Shown: positions 8,259 to 16,687 of the stretch, piece after piece | Layout: every line of letters begins with the position of its first letter | Position numbering within the stretch: the first letter of the stretch is position 1 | From: DAOTUL01 sp034437435 | Lineage (GTDB): Bacteria > Chloroflexota > Anaerolineae > Aggregatilineales > Phototrophicaceae | DNA length: 34,982 nucleotides | Direction of reading: 5' to 3' | Assembly (NCBI GenBank): GCA_964417785.1 | Contig: CAYQJO010000014.1 | Location: 1 to 34,982 of the forward strand | The notes under the pieces: generated by a model | Told to the model about the DNA's origin: nothing | What the model saw: the letters and a program-made list of their open reading frames with translations, nothing else | Databases searched by the model: none | Position numbers and translations under genes: made by a program

Positions 8259-8272
8259 CTATTGTACAATAG
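8259..8272. promoter_or_regulatory. 14-bp perfect palindrome, candidate operator
   Basis: CTATTGTACAATAG is a perfect palindrome in the 84-bp divergent region between the transposase-like gene (start 8211) and the TPR protein (start 8296). It sits 23 bp before the plus-strand start codon, where a dimeric repressor would block both promoters. It could alternatively be a chance AT-rich symmetry. Confidence 0.4.
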
Positions 8273-8295
8273 GAAAAAAGCAGAGAGGATGCCCT

Positions 8296-9069
8296 ATGCC
8301 GACGGTGCTTGACGTGCGTAGTGCATTGGCAAATGGGGATAAGAAAGAAGCCAGTCGCCTGCTTGAGGCGATCTTGCGCGATGAACCCACAGCCGACGCC
8401 TGGTATATGGCGGCGCAACTGACCAGTAACGAAGATACGGCAGTCAAGTATTTGCGCCGTGCCTTGATGATCGACCCCGACCACCGGCTGTCCCGCGATA
8501 TGATGCGCAAATTGGGCGGCACGGATAAGAGCGCGTCGGGTATTTTCGTAGAAGAATTTGGCGGATGGCTGCGCCAGCAAGGCGACCGCAGCCCGGTACT
8601 GAAGTATCTCAGCCCTTCACTGCGGTTGGTGGTCCTGGTCGTACTGCTGGTTGGATTGATCGGCGTGGTAGTGGCGGCTTTCACTTATGTTCAGGATAAC
8701 CAGCCCGAACCGATCCCGGAAATCGGCCCAACCGCCGCGCCTCAGCAGTTCGTCACCTCTGAAATAGTCCTGAACACATTCCGTAACAACGGTATCAATG
8801 TCTATGGTGTTGAGCGCATTGAGGATGTCCGCATGACGGAAGGTTCCTGGACGCGCTTTTCGGTTTCCGGCGGCGGTGCTGTTTACACCATTGAACTCCT
8901 GGTTTATGACACATTATCCGATTTATTCCGTGACCAGGAGCGTGTGAGCAACACCGGCACCAACGTTTATCATCTTTATGGAAATGCCCTTCTCGGTTAT
9001 CCACCCTCAATGGACGCCGACTTTGCGGACATGCTCAAGGGCGTGTTCGAGTTGAGCGGCAGGGCATAG
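8296..9069 (+). CDS. TPR-like single-pass membrane protein
   Basis: 257 residues. The N-terminal 70 residues have TPR-like helical pairs (GDKKEASRLLEAILRDEP, TAVKYLRRALMIDP), then a cytoplasmic linker, one TM helix at about 108-132 (LVVLVVLLVGLIGVVVAAF), a short Pro-rich hinge and an external C-terminal domain of about 120 residues with no family I recognise. The start at 8296 is fixed by AGAGAGG seven bases upstream; a longer open frame reaching back to 7627 runs antisense through two other genes and is rejected. It lies 17 bp before the giant pilin-like adhesin and is probably its operon partner, perhaps as an assembly or membrane-docking factor (inference). Confidence 0.75.
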   Translation: MPTVLDVRSALANGDKKEASRLLEAILRDEPTADAWYMAAQLTSNEDTAVKYLRRALMIDPDHRLSRDMMRKLGGTDKSASGIFVEEFGGWLRQQGDRSPVLKYLSPSLRLVVLVVLLVGLIGVVVAAFTYVQDNQPEPIPEIGPTAAPQQFVTSEIVLNTFRNNGINVYGVERIEDVRMTEGSWTRFSVSGGGAVYTIELLVYDTLSDLFRDQERVSNTGTNVYHLYGNALLGYPPSMDADFADMLKGVFELSGRA

Positions 9070-9086
9070 TTATCAGGAGTGTAGCC

Positions 9087-12000
9087 ATGAAACGTTATCT
9101 AACAACGGGCGCTGCACGCGGACAGGGACTCTTTGAGTATGCGATGATTATGTCCCTGGTCGCGGTTGTTGCGATTCTGGTCCTGGGCCTGCTCGGCGAC
9201 GAAATTCAGGCGTCGTGGGAGGAAATGCGCTGCGCCATCGACGATGGTGCTGGCTGTGGTTGTGAGTTCGCCGAGAACATCACCAAAGGGCCGCGCCACT
9301 TATGCAGCGGACCCAATATGGCCTTCTCCACACTCACATCCTGTGGTGCTGCGACGGAACTCTCGATCGAGATCGATCATCCGGATTCAACGGGCGAATA
9401 TGCGCTCATTTACGACGAAATCGCCAACGAATTCAACGGTTCCTTCTCTCTGAGCAGCAGCACGGTCTGCGATGCCATCCAGACCGGCGGCGTCAACGGT
9501 AGGATTATATCACGCCATACCGAGGATGAACGTACCCGCGAACTGTCCTTCAGCTTCGACGATGAGCCGGTCGATGGCGGCCCCGGTGGCAGCAGCCCCG
9601 GCAGTTCCGATGGCGACGCCGACGGTGACAGCTACCCGGACGATGTGGACAACTGCCCCTTCGTGTTCAACCCGCAGCAGATCGACAGCGATGATCCACC
9701 TGACGGTAAGGGTGACAAATGTGAGGGTGAAGGCGAAGGCGACTACGACGGCGATGGCGTTCTCAACGCCGAGGACAACTGCCCCTTCGTGTTGAATCCC
9801 GGCCAGGAAGACACCGACCCGGATACAAATGAAGGCGACGCCTGCGACCCCTATCTGATCGACAGCGACGGTGACGATGTATCCGACGCCACCGATAACT
9901 GCCCCTTCAAGCCCAACGGCGACAATCCCGGCGAGGACAACCAGGCGGATGTCGATGGTGACGGAATCGGCGATACCTGCGACCCCGATCAGGCCGACGA
10001 CGACGGCGACCTGATTGTGAACGCCGACGACAACTGTCCGTCGATCCCCAACAGCAGTTATTGGAATGACGAGGACAAGAACGGTATCCGGGATGAAGCG
10101 ACCGAATCGGTCTGCGATGACTCGGACCCGATGGTGTGCGATCCGCCGTTGGGCGTGCAGTCAGACAGCGACGGCGACGGCCTGGGCGATCTGTGTGACC
10201 CGGCCATTGGTCCCGGTCCTGATACCGATGGCGACGGTTATGCCAACTCGGTCGATAACTGCCCGACGATTGCCAATCCAGAACAGGCCGACGCCGATAA
10301 CGATGGTCGCGGCGACCTGTGCGACAGCGGTACCAAATCCGGCGTCGATAGCGACGGCGACAAGATCGACGATGCGGTGGATACCTGCGTGTTAGTCCCC
10401 AACAGCAGCTACTGGACGGATACCAACCGCGACGGCTTGCGCACCACCGACGAGACGACCTGTACCGAAGTCGATGACGGCGAGGGCGGTTTCATCCTGG
10501 ACTGTGATCCGCCGCTGGAAGGTGATCCGGAAGTCATACAGCCGAACGATGCCGATGCTGACGGTATTGGCGACATGTGCGACCCCGATCAGGTCGATAG
10601 CGACGGCGACGGCACAGTCGATGCCCAGGACAACTGCGCTCTCTATAATCCCGATCAGGCCGACACCGACGGCGACGGGTTGGGCGATACCTGCGATAAC
10701 TGCCCGACCATCGCCAACAACGACGACACCGATCGGCAGACCGATAGCAACGGCAACGGTGTCGGCGATGCCTGCGACGTGGACAACACCGACAGTGACG
10801 GCGACGGGATTACCGACGACACCGATAACTGTATGACTATCGCCAATCCCGATCAGGCCGACTTCGACGCCGACAACATCGGCAATCTCTGCGACACCGA
10901 ATACCGCGTCAACTTCGGCACCAACTACCCGGTCGTCATGGACGGCAAAACCTGGCAGGCGGAATACGGGCTGTATACGGTCAGCAACAGACGTATCAAA
11001 CCGTTTAATGGCTTCACCGTCCAATCACCGACGCCGGATAACGCCGTGTACAAGGATTTCGCCTACGCCGATAACGACAATGTCAGTTTATTCTGGCGGC
11101 AAGACGGTTTACCCAACGGCAGCTACACCATCGTACTCCACTTCCTGGATAATCAGGACCGCTACTTCCACGTCTTCGTTCAGGATGACAAGAAAGAAAA
11201 TAACTGGCATCCGTCCCATGCCGCTGGTGGCAAGAATAAAGGCACTACCCTGACGTACAACATCGACGTGACAGACGGCTCGGTACTGGTTGAACTCAAA
11301 GGCCAAAAACCCAAAATTTCCGGTATCGAACTGAAGATGACGGGTACCGGCGGTGGCGGCAGCGGAGAACTGCTGCTGCAACCGGTCCAGACACCCCAGT
11401 ACGTGGACCTCAACGAGGCCCTGGATATCTCGATCACTGCGGTCGGCGATGGCAGCGAAGACATCAGCGTGACCGGCATGGACGGTGCCTTCATGACCCT
11501 CTCCGGGTCCGGCGGAAGTCGCACTTTGACCATTGAACCGACACTGGAAAGTCAGGTTGGCAATCACTATCTGACCATCACCGCTGACGACGACAGCAGC
11601 GATCCGATCACGCAGACCTTCGTTCTGACGGTGCGCGAGGCCAACCAGGGACCGGTCATCCGCCCTATTGGCAATCAGGATGCCCCGCTGCACCAGACCA
11701 CCGATGTCATCGTCAATGTCGAAGGCCAGGGGACGATTACCATGTTTGCGGTCGGTGTGGTCTCGGACTTCATGACCTTCCAGGACAACGGTGACGGCAC
11801 CGCGCTTCTGCGGCTGGAACCCATCTACGAAGGGGGTGTTGACCCTAATCCATGCCGCGACTGTGGCACCTACAATGTCACGGTCATCGCCAGCGATGGC
11901 AGCGGCCTGAGTACCAGTGACAGCTTTGAAATCAGCGTCGTCCAGGACAGCAGCAAGCGTGTCACCAGCGGCCTGCTCGTCCTTTACTACTTCGCAGATT

Positions 12001-12641
12001 ACGACAATAACACCAGTCGGATTCCAGATACTTCTGGCACCGGTTCACCGTTGAATCTGGAAGTCGAGGATCAAGGGACCGTGCAGCCAGTGCGCGGTGG
12101 CCTGCGGATTGAGGATGGGCGCATCGTCTCGGTCAGTCCGGCATCACAGATTACCCTGCCCATCAATGAGTCACAGGAGTTCACACTGGAAGCCTGGATC
12201 GAGCCGCTGACGACCGATGTCTCGGATGGCAGCCGGCCCAAGCGTATCGCAGGTGTCTCCTATGATGCCCACAACCGCAGCTTCCAAATCGGTCAGGGAT
12301 ATAACAGCAACAACGGCGACCGCTACATCATGCGCGTTCAGACCAACAACAACCGCGAGGTCAAGTCGGATGCGAACGCCGTTGAAACTCGCTTGCAGCA
12401 TGTGGTGGTCACCCGCTCCACCAGCCGCGATACCCGCATCTATGTCGACGGCGCTATGGTCGGCCAGGGTACGACCTGGGGCAACATCAACTGGCGCACC
12501 AGTTACCATTTTGTCGTCGGCGGCGAGCATCACGCCGATAATCGCTTCTGGACCGGCATCGTCTACATGGTGGCAGTCTACGACCGGGCGCTGACACTCA
12601 CCGAGGTTCGTCAGAACTACGGTGTCCGCCTGACCCGGTAG
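9087..12641 (+). CDS. Giant Flp-pilin-like adhesin with TSP3 calcium-binding stalk, malectin-like and LamG-like domains
   Basis: 1184 residues. Residues 1-40 are a class IVb/Flp prepilin N-terminus: a short basic leader, Gly12, then Glu17-Tyr18 five and six residues later (RGQGLFEYAMI), followed by a hydrophobic helix of about 22 residues. That predicts cleavage after Gly12 by a TadV/PilD-type peptidase. A Cys-rich globular segment follows (about 48-165). Residues about 172-606 carry nine thrombospondin type 3-like units (D-x-D-x-D-G-x-x-D ... DNCP-x-x-x-N), expected to bind calcium and form a rigid rod. Then a malectin-like domain (about 606-755, beginning YRVNFGTNYP), two Ig/cadherin-like segments (about 757-950) and a LamG/concanavalin-like domain (about 960-1184, with FTLEAWIEP and RIYVDGAMVG). 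Ordinary Flp pilins are only about 50-80 residues. The likely role is a surface or pilus-associated adhesin binding glycans. Confidence 0.8.
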   Translation: MKRYLTTGAARGQGLFEYAMIMSLVAVVAILVLGLLGDEIQASWEEMRCAIDDGAGCGCEFAENITKGPRHLCSGPNMAFSTLTSCGAATELSIEIDHPDSTGEYALIYDEIANEFNGSFSLSSSTVCDAIQTGGVNGRIISRHTEDERTRELSFSFDDEPVDGGPGGSSPGSSDGDADGDSYPDDVDNCPFVFNPQQIDSDDPPDGKGDKCEGEGEGDYDGDGVLNAEDNCPFVLNPGQEDTDPDTNEGDACDPYLIDSDGDDVSDATDNCPFKPNGDNPGEDNQADVDGDGIGDTCDPDQADDDGDLIVNADDNCPSIPNSSYWNDEDKNGIRDEATESVCDDSDPMVCDPPLGVQSDSDGDGLGDLCDPAIGPGPDTDGDGYANSVDNCPTIANPEQADADNDGRGDLCDSGTKSGVDSDGDKIDDAVDTCVLVPNSSYWTDTNRDGLRTTDETTCTEVDDGEGGFILDCDPPLEGDPEVIQPNDADADGIGDMCDPDQVDSDGDGTVDAQDNCALYNPDQADTDGDGLGDTCDNCPTIANNDDTDRQTDSNGNGVGDACDVDNTDSDGDGITDDTDNCMTIANPDQADFDADNIGNLCDTEYRVNFGTNYPVVMDGKTWQAEYGLYTVSNRRIKPFNGFTVQSPTPDNAVYKDFAYADNDNVSLFWRQDGLPNGSYTIVLHFLDNQDRYFHVFVQDDKKENNWHPSHAAGGKNKGTTLTYNIDVTDGSVLVELKGQKPKISGIELKMTGTGGGGSGELLLQPVQTPQYVDLNEALDISITAVGDGSEDISVTGMDGAFMTLSGSGGSRTLTIEPTLESQVGNHYLTITADDDSSDPITQTFVLTVREANQGPVIRPIGNQDAPLHQTTDVIVNVEGQGTITMFAVGVVSDFMTFQDNGDGTALLRLEPIYEGGVDPNPCRDCGTYNVTVIASDGSGLSTSDSFEISVVQDSSKRVTSGLLVLYYFADYDNNTSRIPDTSGTGSPLNLEVEDQGTVQPVRGGLRIEDGRIVSVSPASQITLPINESQEFTLEAWIEPLTTDVSDGSRPKRIAGVSYDAHNRSFQIGQGYNSNNGDRYIMRVQTNNNREVKSDANAVETRLQHVVVTRSTSRDTRIYVDGAMVGQGTTWGNINWRTSYHFVVGGEHHADNRFWTGIVYMVAVYDRALTLTEVRQNYGVRLTR
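9600..10905 (+). repeat. Nine thrombospondin type 3-like protein repeats
   Basis: Units are spaced unevenly; each includes Asp-rich loops (D-x-D-G-D-G) and a DNCP, DTCV, DNCA or DNCM core. Six units carry DNCP. Two units have an inserted segment ending NSSYW before the next loop. The DNA is degenerate, so this is old protein-level duplication and not a recent tandem array. Confidence 0.85.
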
Positions 12642-12652
12642 GCACGGGAACT

Positions 12653-12703
12653 AATCCACTCCGATTGACGTCTGCATATCGTAGACAGATAAAGGAGTGG
12701 ATT
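12653..12703 (+). promoter_or_regulatory. Inverted repeat sequestering the VIT-VWA ribosome binding site
   Basis: AATCCACTCC (12653-12662) is the exact complement of GGAGTGGATT (12694-12703), a perfect 10-bp stem. The right arm includes the GGAG of the ribosome site AAAGGAG that serves the ATG at 12706. The 31-nt interior holds a second small stem, GTCTGC/GTAGAC with one G-U pair around the loop ATATC. In RNA the structure would hide the ribosome site, so it could limit translation of the downstream gene relative to the adhesin. No U-tract follows, so it is not a standard terminator. Confidence 0.6.
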
Positions 12704-12705
12704 TC

Positions 12706-14874
12706 ATGCGTACTCGTTTCTTCTTACTGTTCATCCTCATGGTCCTGTGCGCCGGGACCCTCTCGGCGCAAGGGGTCATCATCCCCCAACCGGGTGTTTT
12801 CACCGACCCATCCTGGCTCAAGATCGATTTCGTCCGCGTCCAGGCCACCATCGAGAATCAAATCGCCACTACCGAAGTCGATATGCAGTTCACCAACCAG
12901 GGTGAGGCGCTGGCCGAAGGCACCTTCGTCTTCCCGCTGCCGGAAGGGGCCGCCGTTGACCGGTTGGTTATGTTCGTGGATGGCGAACCCATCGAAGCCA
13001 AAATCCTGCGTGCCGACGAAGCCCGCCAGATATATGACGAGATTGTGCGCCAGTACCGTGACCCGGCGCTGCTGGAATACATCGGGCAGGGCGCGATTCA
13101 GGCCAACATCTTCCCCATCCCACCAGGCGACTCGAGGCGTGTCCAGATCACTTATGGGCAGGTCCTGGAAGCCGACAACGGCCTCATCCATTACCTGTAT
13201 CCCATCCATGCCAGTGCCAACGCCGACCGCCTTATTGAGCAGATGTCGATCAGCGTGCGTGTGACCGGCGACGATCCCATCAGCACTATTTACTCGCCCA
13301 GCCACCGGGTCGCCATCAACCGCGAGAACACCGGGTTCAGCGCCGGTTGGGAGGCCAGCTTTGTCCAGCCGGGCGACGATTTCAGCCTGTTCTACGGCCT
13401 GGACAATGAGGCCATCAGTGTCAATTTACTCACCTACCGCGAAAGCGCCGGCGAGGACGGCTTCTTCATGCTGCTGGTGCAACCCCCGTTGGATTTGCCA
13501 GAGGACCAGATTATCTCCAAAGATGTGATCGTGGTCCTGGATCAATCCGGCAGTATGCAGGGCGAAAAATGGGATCAGGCCCGCGCTGCCGCCACTTACG
13601 TGCTGGAAAACCTCAAACCCCAGGACCGCTTCAACATGGTGGTTTTCAGCACCGGCGCACGCACCTTCAGCCTGGAAATGGAACCGGCGGAAGTCGCAGG
13701 GGAAGCGGTAGATTGGATCGACGGCATGTACGCTGAAGGCGGCACCGACATCAATCTGGCGCTGATCCTTGCGCTGGAAATGGCGCACCCGGAACGGTCC
13801 ACCACAATCCTGTTCCTGACCGACGGCCTGCCCACTGAGGGCGTCATCGAAGCGGACAACATCCTGGCGAACCTGGGCGATATGATCCAGCCCAATGTTC
13901 GCATCTTTACCTTCGGTGTCGGTAACGATGTCGATACCTTCTTGCTGGATTCCATTGTGCAGGATTTCCGGGGTACGGGTTCGTATGTCCGCCCGACCGA
14001 ACGTATCGACGAGGAAGTCGCCAGCCTGTATAACAAGATCAGCGCTCCGGTGCTGACCAACCCGGAACTGCGCTTCGATAGTACACGAGTCGAACTGCTG
14101 TATCCGGCACAGTTACCCGATCTCTTCGCCGGGGAACAGTTGACCGTCGTCGGGCGTTACCGCGACTCCAGTGACAATGTGATCGTGCGCTTACAAGGGA
14201 CAGTCAACGGGGAAGCCCAGACCTTCGTTTACGACGAACTGGCCCTGCGCGGACGTGCCGGTGGTGAAGACTTCATCCCGCGCCTGTGGGCCACCCGCCG
14301 CATCGGTGATCTGCTCAACAGCATTCGTCTTAACGGTGAAAATCCGGAACTGGTGGATAGTGTCGTCAGCCTGAGCCTGCGCTACGGCATCATCACACCG
14401 TATACCAGTTTCTTGATCGAGGAAGACGATATTCTCTCGCAGCAGGGACGCGACCGGGTGACGGAGAGTTTCCGTCAGGAGGCCGAGGAACTCGCCGAAG
14501 TCGTGACCGGTGAGGATGCGGTTGCCGCCGCCGACGACATTGGCAATCTGGCAGGCGCAGCGGCTCCACAGGCCATGCCCACCCAGACGATGCCAGCACC
14601 GGGTAGCGTTGACAAAGATGCCGATGGTACGATAGCAGAACCACAGACGAACGCACTTCAGACGGTCGGCAGCAAGACCTTCATCTGGCGCGACAGTGTG
14701 TGGACCGACACCAGCTTCCAGCCAGACACGATGGAGACCGAGAAAGTCGTCTTCCTCAGCGATGCCTACTTCGCGCTGCTGGACGATATGCCCGAAGTGG
14801 CGCAGTATCTGGCCCTGGGCGATCACGTCATCATTGTGATCGACGGCACCGCCTACGAGGTCTTGCCGGAATAG
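12706..14874 (+). CDS. Secreted VIT-VWA domain protein (inter-alpha-trypsin-inhibitor heavy-chain-like)
   Basis: 722 residues with a signal peptide (RTRFFLLFILMVLCAGTLSAQG). A VIT domain spans about 35-160 (FPLPEGAAVDRLVMFVDGEP, DEARQIYDEI). A VWA domain at about 270-445 keeps a complete MIDAS: Asp279-x-Ser281-x-Ser283 (DQSGS), Thr347 (GGTD) and Asp373 (LTDG), so it should bind a divalent metal and protein ligands. The C-terminal region is a beta-rich domain followed by a Pro/Ala linker and a final domain of about 70 residues. The start at 12706 is chosen over a GTG at 12697 because the ribosome site AAAGGAG overlaps that GTG and the signal peptide begins at 12706. It follows the giant adhesin by 64 bp and probably works with it at the cell surface. 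Confidence 0.9.
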   Translation: MRTRFFLLFILMVLCAGTLSAQGVIIPQPGVFTDPSWLKIDFVRVQATIENQIATTEVDMQFTNQGEALAEGTFVFPLPEGAAVDRLVMFVDGEPIEAKILRADEARQIYDEIVRQYRDPALLEYIGQGAIQANIFPIPPGDSRRVQITYGQVLEADNGLIHYLYPIHASANADRLIEQMSISVRVTGDDPISTIYSPSHRVAINRENTGFSAGWEASFVQPGDDFSLFYGLDNEAISVNLLTYRESAGEDGFFMLLVQPPLDLPEDQIISKDVIVVLDQSGSMQGEKWDQARAAATYVLENLKPQDRFNMVVFSTGARTFSLEMEPAEVAGEAVDWIDGMYAEGGTDINLALILALEMAHPERSTTILFLTDGLPTEGVIEADNILANLGDMIQPNVRIFTFGVGNDVDTFLLDSIVQDFRGTGSYVRPTERIDEEVASLYNKISAPVLTNPELRFDSTRVELLYPAQLPDLFAGEQLTVVGRYRDSSDNVIVRLQGTVNGEAQTFVYDELALRGRAGGEDFIPRLWATRRIGDLLNSIRLNGENPELVDSVVSLSLRYGIITPYTSFLIEEDDILSQQGRDRVTESFRQEAEELAEVVTGEDAVAAADDIGNLAGAAAPQAMPTQTMPAPGSVDKDADGTIAEPQTNALQTVGSKTFIWRDSVWTDTSFQPDTMETEKVVFLSDAYFALLDDMPEVAQYLALGDHVIIVIDGTAYEVLPE

Positions 14875-15104
14875 CGCACACCAATAACCACCGCGACAAC
14901 GACAGTAAACGCGAGTTCAAGCTCAAAATCGCGCACGCTGTCGATGTCGCGGATCAACCAGTTAACGGCCATCAACCCCGCGCCAAACGCGAAGGCTCCC
15001 AGGCCCCAGCGACGGCGCGGGTGGCCCGGTTGATACATGAAGGTCATCGTCACGCCCGCCAGCATAATGGCGGCACTCACCAGCGGAATAACGGTTTCGC
15101 TCAT
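14853..15104 (-). CDS. Small integral membrane protein
   Basis: 83 residues with hydrophobic segments at about 5-25, 35-52 and 62-77, interrupted by a basic loop (PGHPRRRWG). No family recognised. It is taken as real because its ATG overlaps the stop of the KDG kinase as ATGA (15101-15104), typical of translational coupling, and the hydropathy is regular. Its last 22 bp overlap the end of the convergent VIT-VWA gene. A link to sugar uptake is only suggested by context. Confidence 0.6.
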   Translation of the reverse strand: MSETVIPLVSAAIMLAGVTMTFMYQPGHPRRRWGLGAFAFGAGLMAVNWLIRDIDSVRDFELELAFTVVVAVVIGVRYSGKTS

Positions 15105-16087
15105 CGGTCCAGTTTACTCCTGGCATCCCCCTGCATTACCAGGGCTTCTGCCTCTTCTCGTTCGATAATGGGAATATCGCCGGGGATGCTGTATTTCAAC
15201 GCGGCCACAGCCGCCCCCCAGCGCAGCGCCATCGGCAGACGCTTGCTCTCTTCCGTGAGATAGCCATACAGGAACCCGGCGGAAAAGGCGTCGCCGCCAC
15301 CGATCCGCCCGACCTCTACCGCCTCAAATACCGGCTGCTGGCAGGGGACATGATCGCGGCTGTCGCAGCCAATCGCCCCATCCGCGCCCATCGTCATCGC
15401 GATGGTCGCCTGGGGATAGGTGCGCGAAAAATGCGCCAGAATCTCGTCCGGCGGCACTGCATCGCTGAATCCATAAACCTGCCGGGCGTCCTTGAGCGGG
15501 ATGAACAACACATCCGCCGCTTGCATGAACGGCTCACAGGCCGCGCGGGCCGCTTCCGGCGACCACAGCTTGCTGCGATAGTTCACATCGAAGCTGACTT
15601 TCCAACCCACATCCTTTGCCATCGCCAATGCCCGATGGGCGGTGGCGGCGGCGTTCTCACCGATGGCGAGCGTGATGCCGGTCAGATGCAGCAGACGCGC
15701 ACCGGCAGGATAGAAGAGATGGGTGGGCAGGTCTTCCGGCTTCATGTTGCTGATAGCGGTGTTGTCACGGTCGTAGATGATGCGGCTGTAACGCGGTGCC
15801 TTGCCTTCTTCCATGAAGTAAAAGCCGACACGGTCTGCATGCGTCCAGACCACATGGGCCACGTCGATCCGATAGCGGGCCACCGACCCTGCGATCAGAT
15901 GGCCGAGTGAGTTGTCGGTCAGGCGCGAAATCCAGGCGACCTTCAACCCCAATCGGGACAGTCCAACCGCCGTGTTGAACTCACTCCCGCCGACATGGGC
16001 CTCGAACTCGGTTGTCTGCTCAATGCGGCGCATCCCTGGCGGCGTGAAGCGCACCAGAGTCTCGCCCAATGTGATCACATCGTACAT
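15101..16087 (-). CDS. kdgK: 2-keto-3-deoxygluconate kinase (PfkB family sugar kinase)
   Basis: 328 residues. PfkB-family features: GETLVRFTPPG at the start, the substrate-region GGSEFNTAVGLSRLG, a lid region GFYFMEEGKAPRYSRIIYDR typical of KDG kinases, and the C-terminal anion-hole motif GRIGGGDAFSAGF with catalytic Asp266 (the family usually has GAGD; here GGGD). It would phosphorylate 2-keto-3-deoxygluconate to KDPG in pectin/uronate or Entner-Doudoroff catabolism; another 2-keto sugar acid or a fructose-like substrate is possible. It lies 7 bp after the Uma2 gene and overlaps the small membrane protein. The MFS permease at the head of the run may bring in the substrate (inference). Confidence 0.85.
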   Translation of the reverse strand: MYDVITLGETLVRFTPPGMRRIEQTTEFEAHVGGSEFNTAVGLSRLGLKVAWISRLTDNSLGHLIAGSVARYRIDVAHVVWTHADRVGFYFMEEGKAPRYSRIIYDRDNTAISNMKPEDLPTHLFYPAGARLLHLTGITLAIGENAAATAHRALAMAKDVGWKVSFDVNYRSKLWSPEAARAACEPFMQAADVLFIPLKDARQVYGFSDAVPPDEILAHFSRTYPQATIAMTMGADGAIGCDSRDHVPCQQPVFEAVEVGRIGGGDAFSAGFLYGYLTEESKRLPMALRWGAAVAALKYSIPGDIPIIEREEAEALVMQGDARSKLDR

Positions 16088-16094
16088 AGCCCCC

Positions 16095-16649
16095 TCATTC
16101 TGTGAACATATCCTTCACCGGCACCGTTTCGCCCAGAATGCGCGATTCAAATGTGTCATCCGCACCATAAGCACCCACACGGTCGAACCGTCCATTCTCG
16201 TGTACCCACACTTCGATCACCTCATGCGCCGGGTCCACAATCCAGTATTCACCCACGCCATGCTGCTCGTATGCGCGGTATTTCTGCTGGCGGTCGTGTT
16301 TGGCTGTACCCGGCGAAAGCACCTCAACCACCAAATCGGGCGCACCCACCAGCCGTTTTTCTTCAACACGGCAGCGGGAATCGGGTGCAATGTAGAGTAC
16401 ATCTGGTTCGTAGATGTTGTACTCGTCCAGATAGAGTTCAATCGGTGCCATTAATACTTCCCCACCTTTTGGGGTGGCAATCCGCACAAGCAAGAGGAGA
16501 ATTTGCCGAACGATCCGTTGATGTTTGGGTATAGGGGGCATATCAATGACGACCTCTCCATCAACAAGTTGAATTAAATCGTGATTCTTATATTCAGGGA
16601 ACTCAAAGTAATCTGCTGCGATGATCCTGGTTTGAACGGACTGAACCAT
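16095..16649 (-). CDS. Uma2 family (DUF820) PD-(D/E)xK endonuclease-like protein
   Basis: 184 residues. It shows the Uma2 core: EPDVLYIAPDSR, then APDLVVEVLSPGTAKHDRQQKYRAYEQ and EYWIVDP. The Asp, the V-x-E and the Lys/Gln-containing helix form a PD-(D/E)xK nuclease site. The family is abundant in cyanobacteria and Chloroflexota and its biological role is unsettled. It sits between the MFS permease and kdgK on the same strand, which looks like passenger insertion in the run rather than a pathway role. A related copy occurs at 20622. Confidence 0.9.
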   Translation of the reverse strand: MVQSVQTRIIAADYFEFPEYKNHDLIQLVDGEVVIDMPPIPKHQRIVRQILLLLVRIATPKGGEVLMAPIELYLDEYNIYEPDVLYIAPDSRCRVEEKRLVGAPDLVVEVLSPGTAKHDRQQKYRAYEQHGVGEYWIVDPAHEVIEVWVHENGRFDRVGAYGADDTFESRILGETVPVKDMFTE

Positions 16650-16687
16650 AGAACAACCTTTTTAACCAAATGGACCGCACAACACTA

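Noticed and set aside
7627..8295. Long N-terminal extension of the TPR/TM protein
   Set aside because: It runs antisense through the metallophosphoesterase-like and transposase-like genes, has no domain, and a strong ribosome site marks the start at 8296.
8200..8300. REP/BIME repeats or IS ends around the transposase-like gene
   Set aside because: Apart from one 14-bp palindrome there are no paired hairpins or repeated tetranucleotide guides near the gene.
9600..10905. Repetitive DNA considered as a tandem repeat array or CRISPR
   Set aside because: The periodicity is at protein level (TSP3-like Asp-rich units) with diverged DNA, inside one continuous coding frame.
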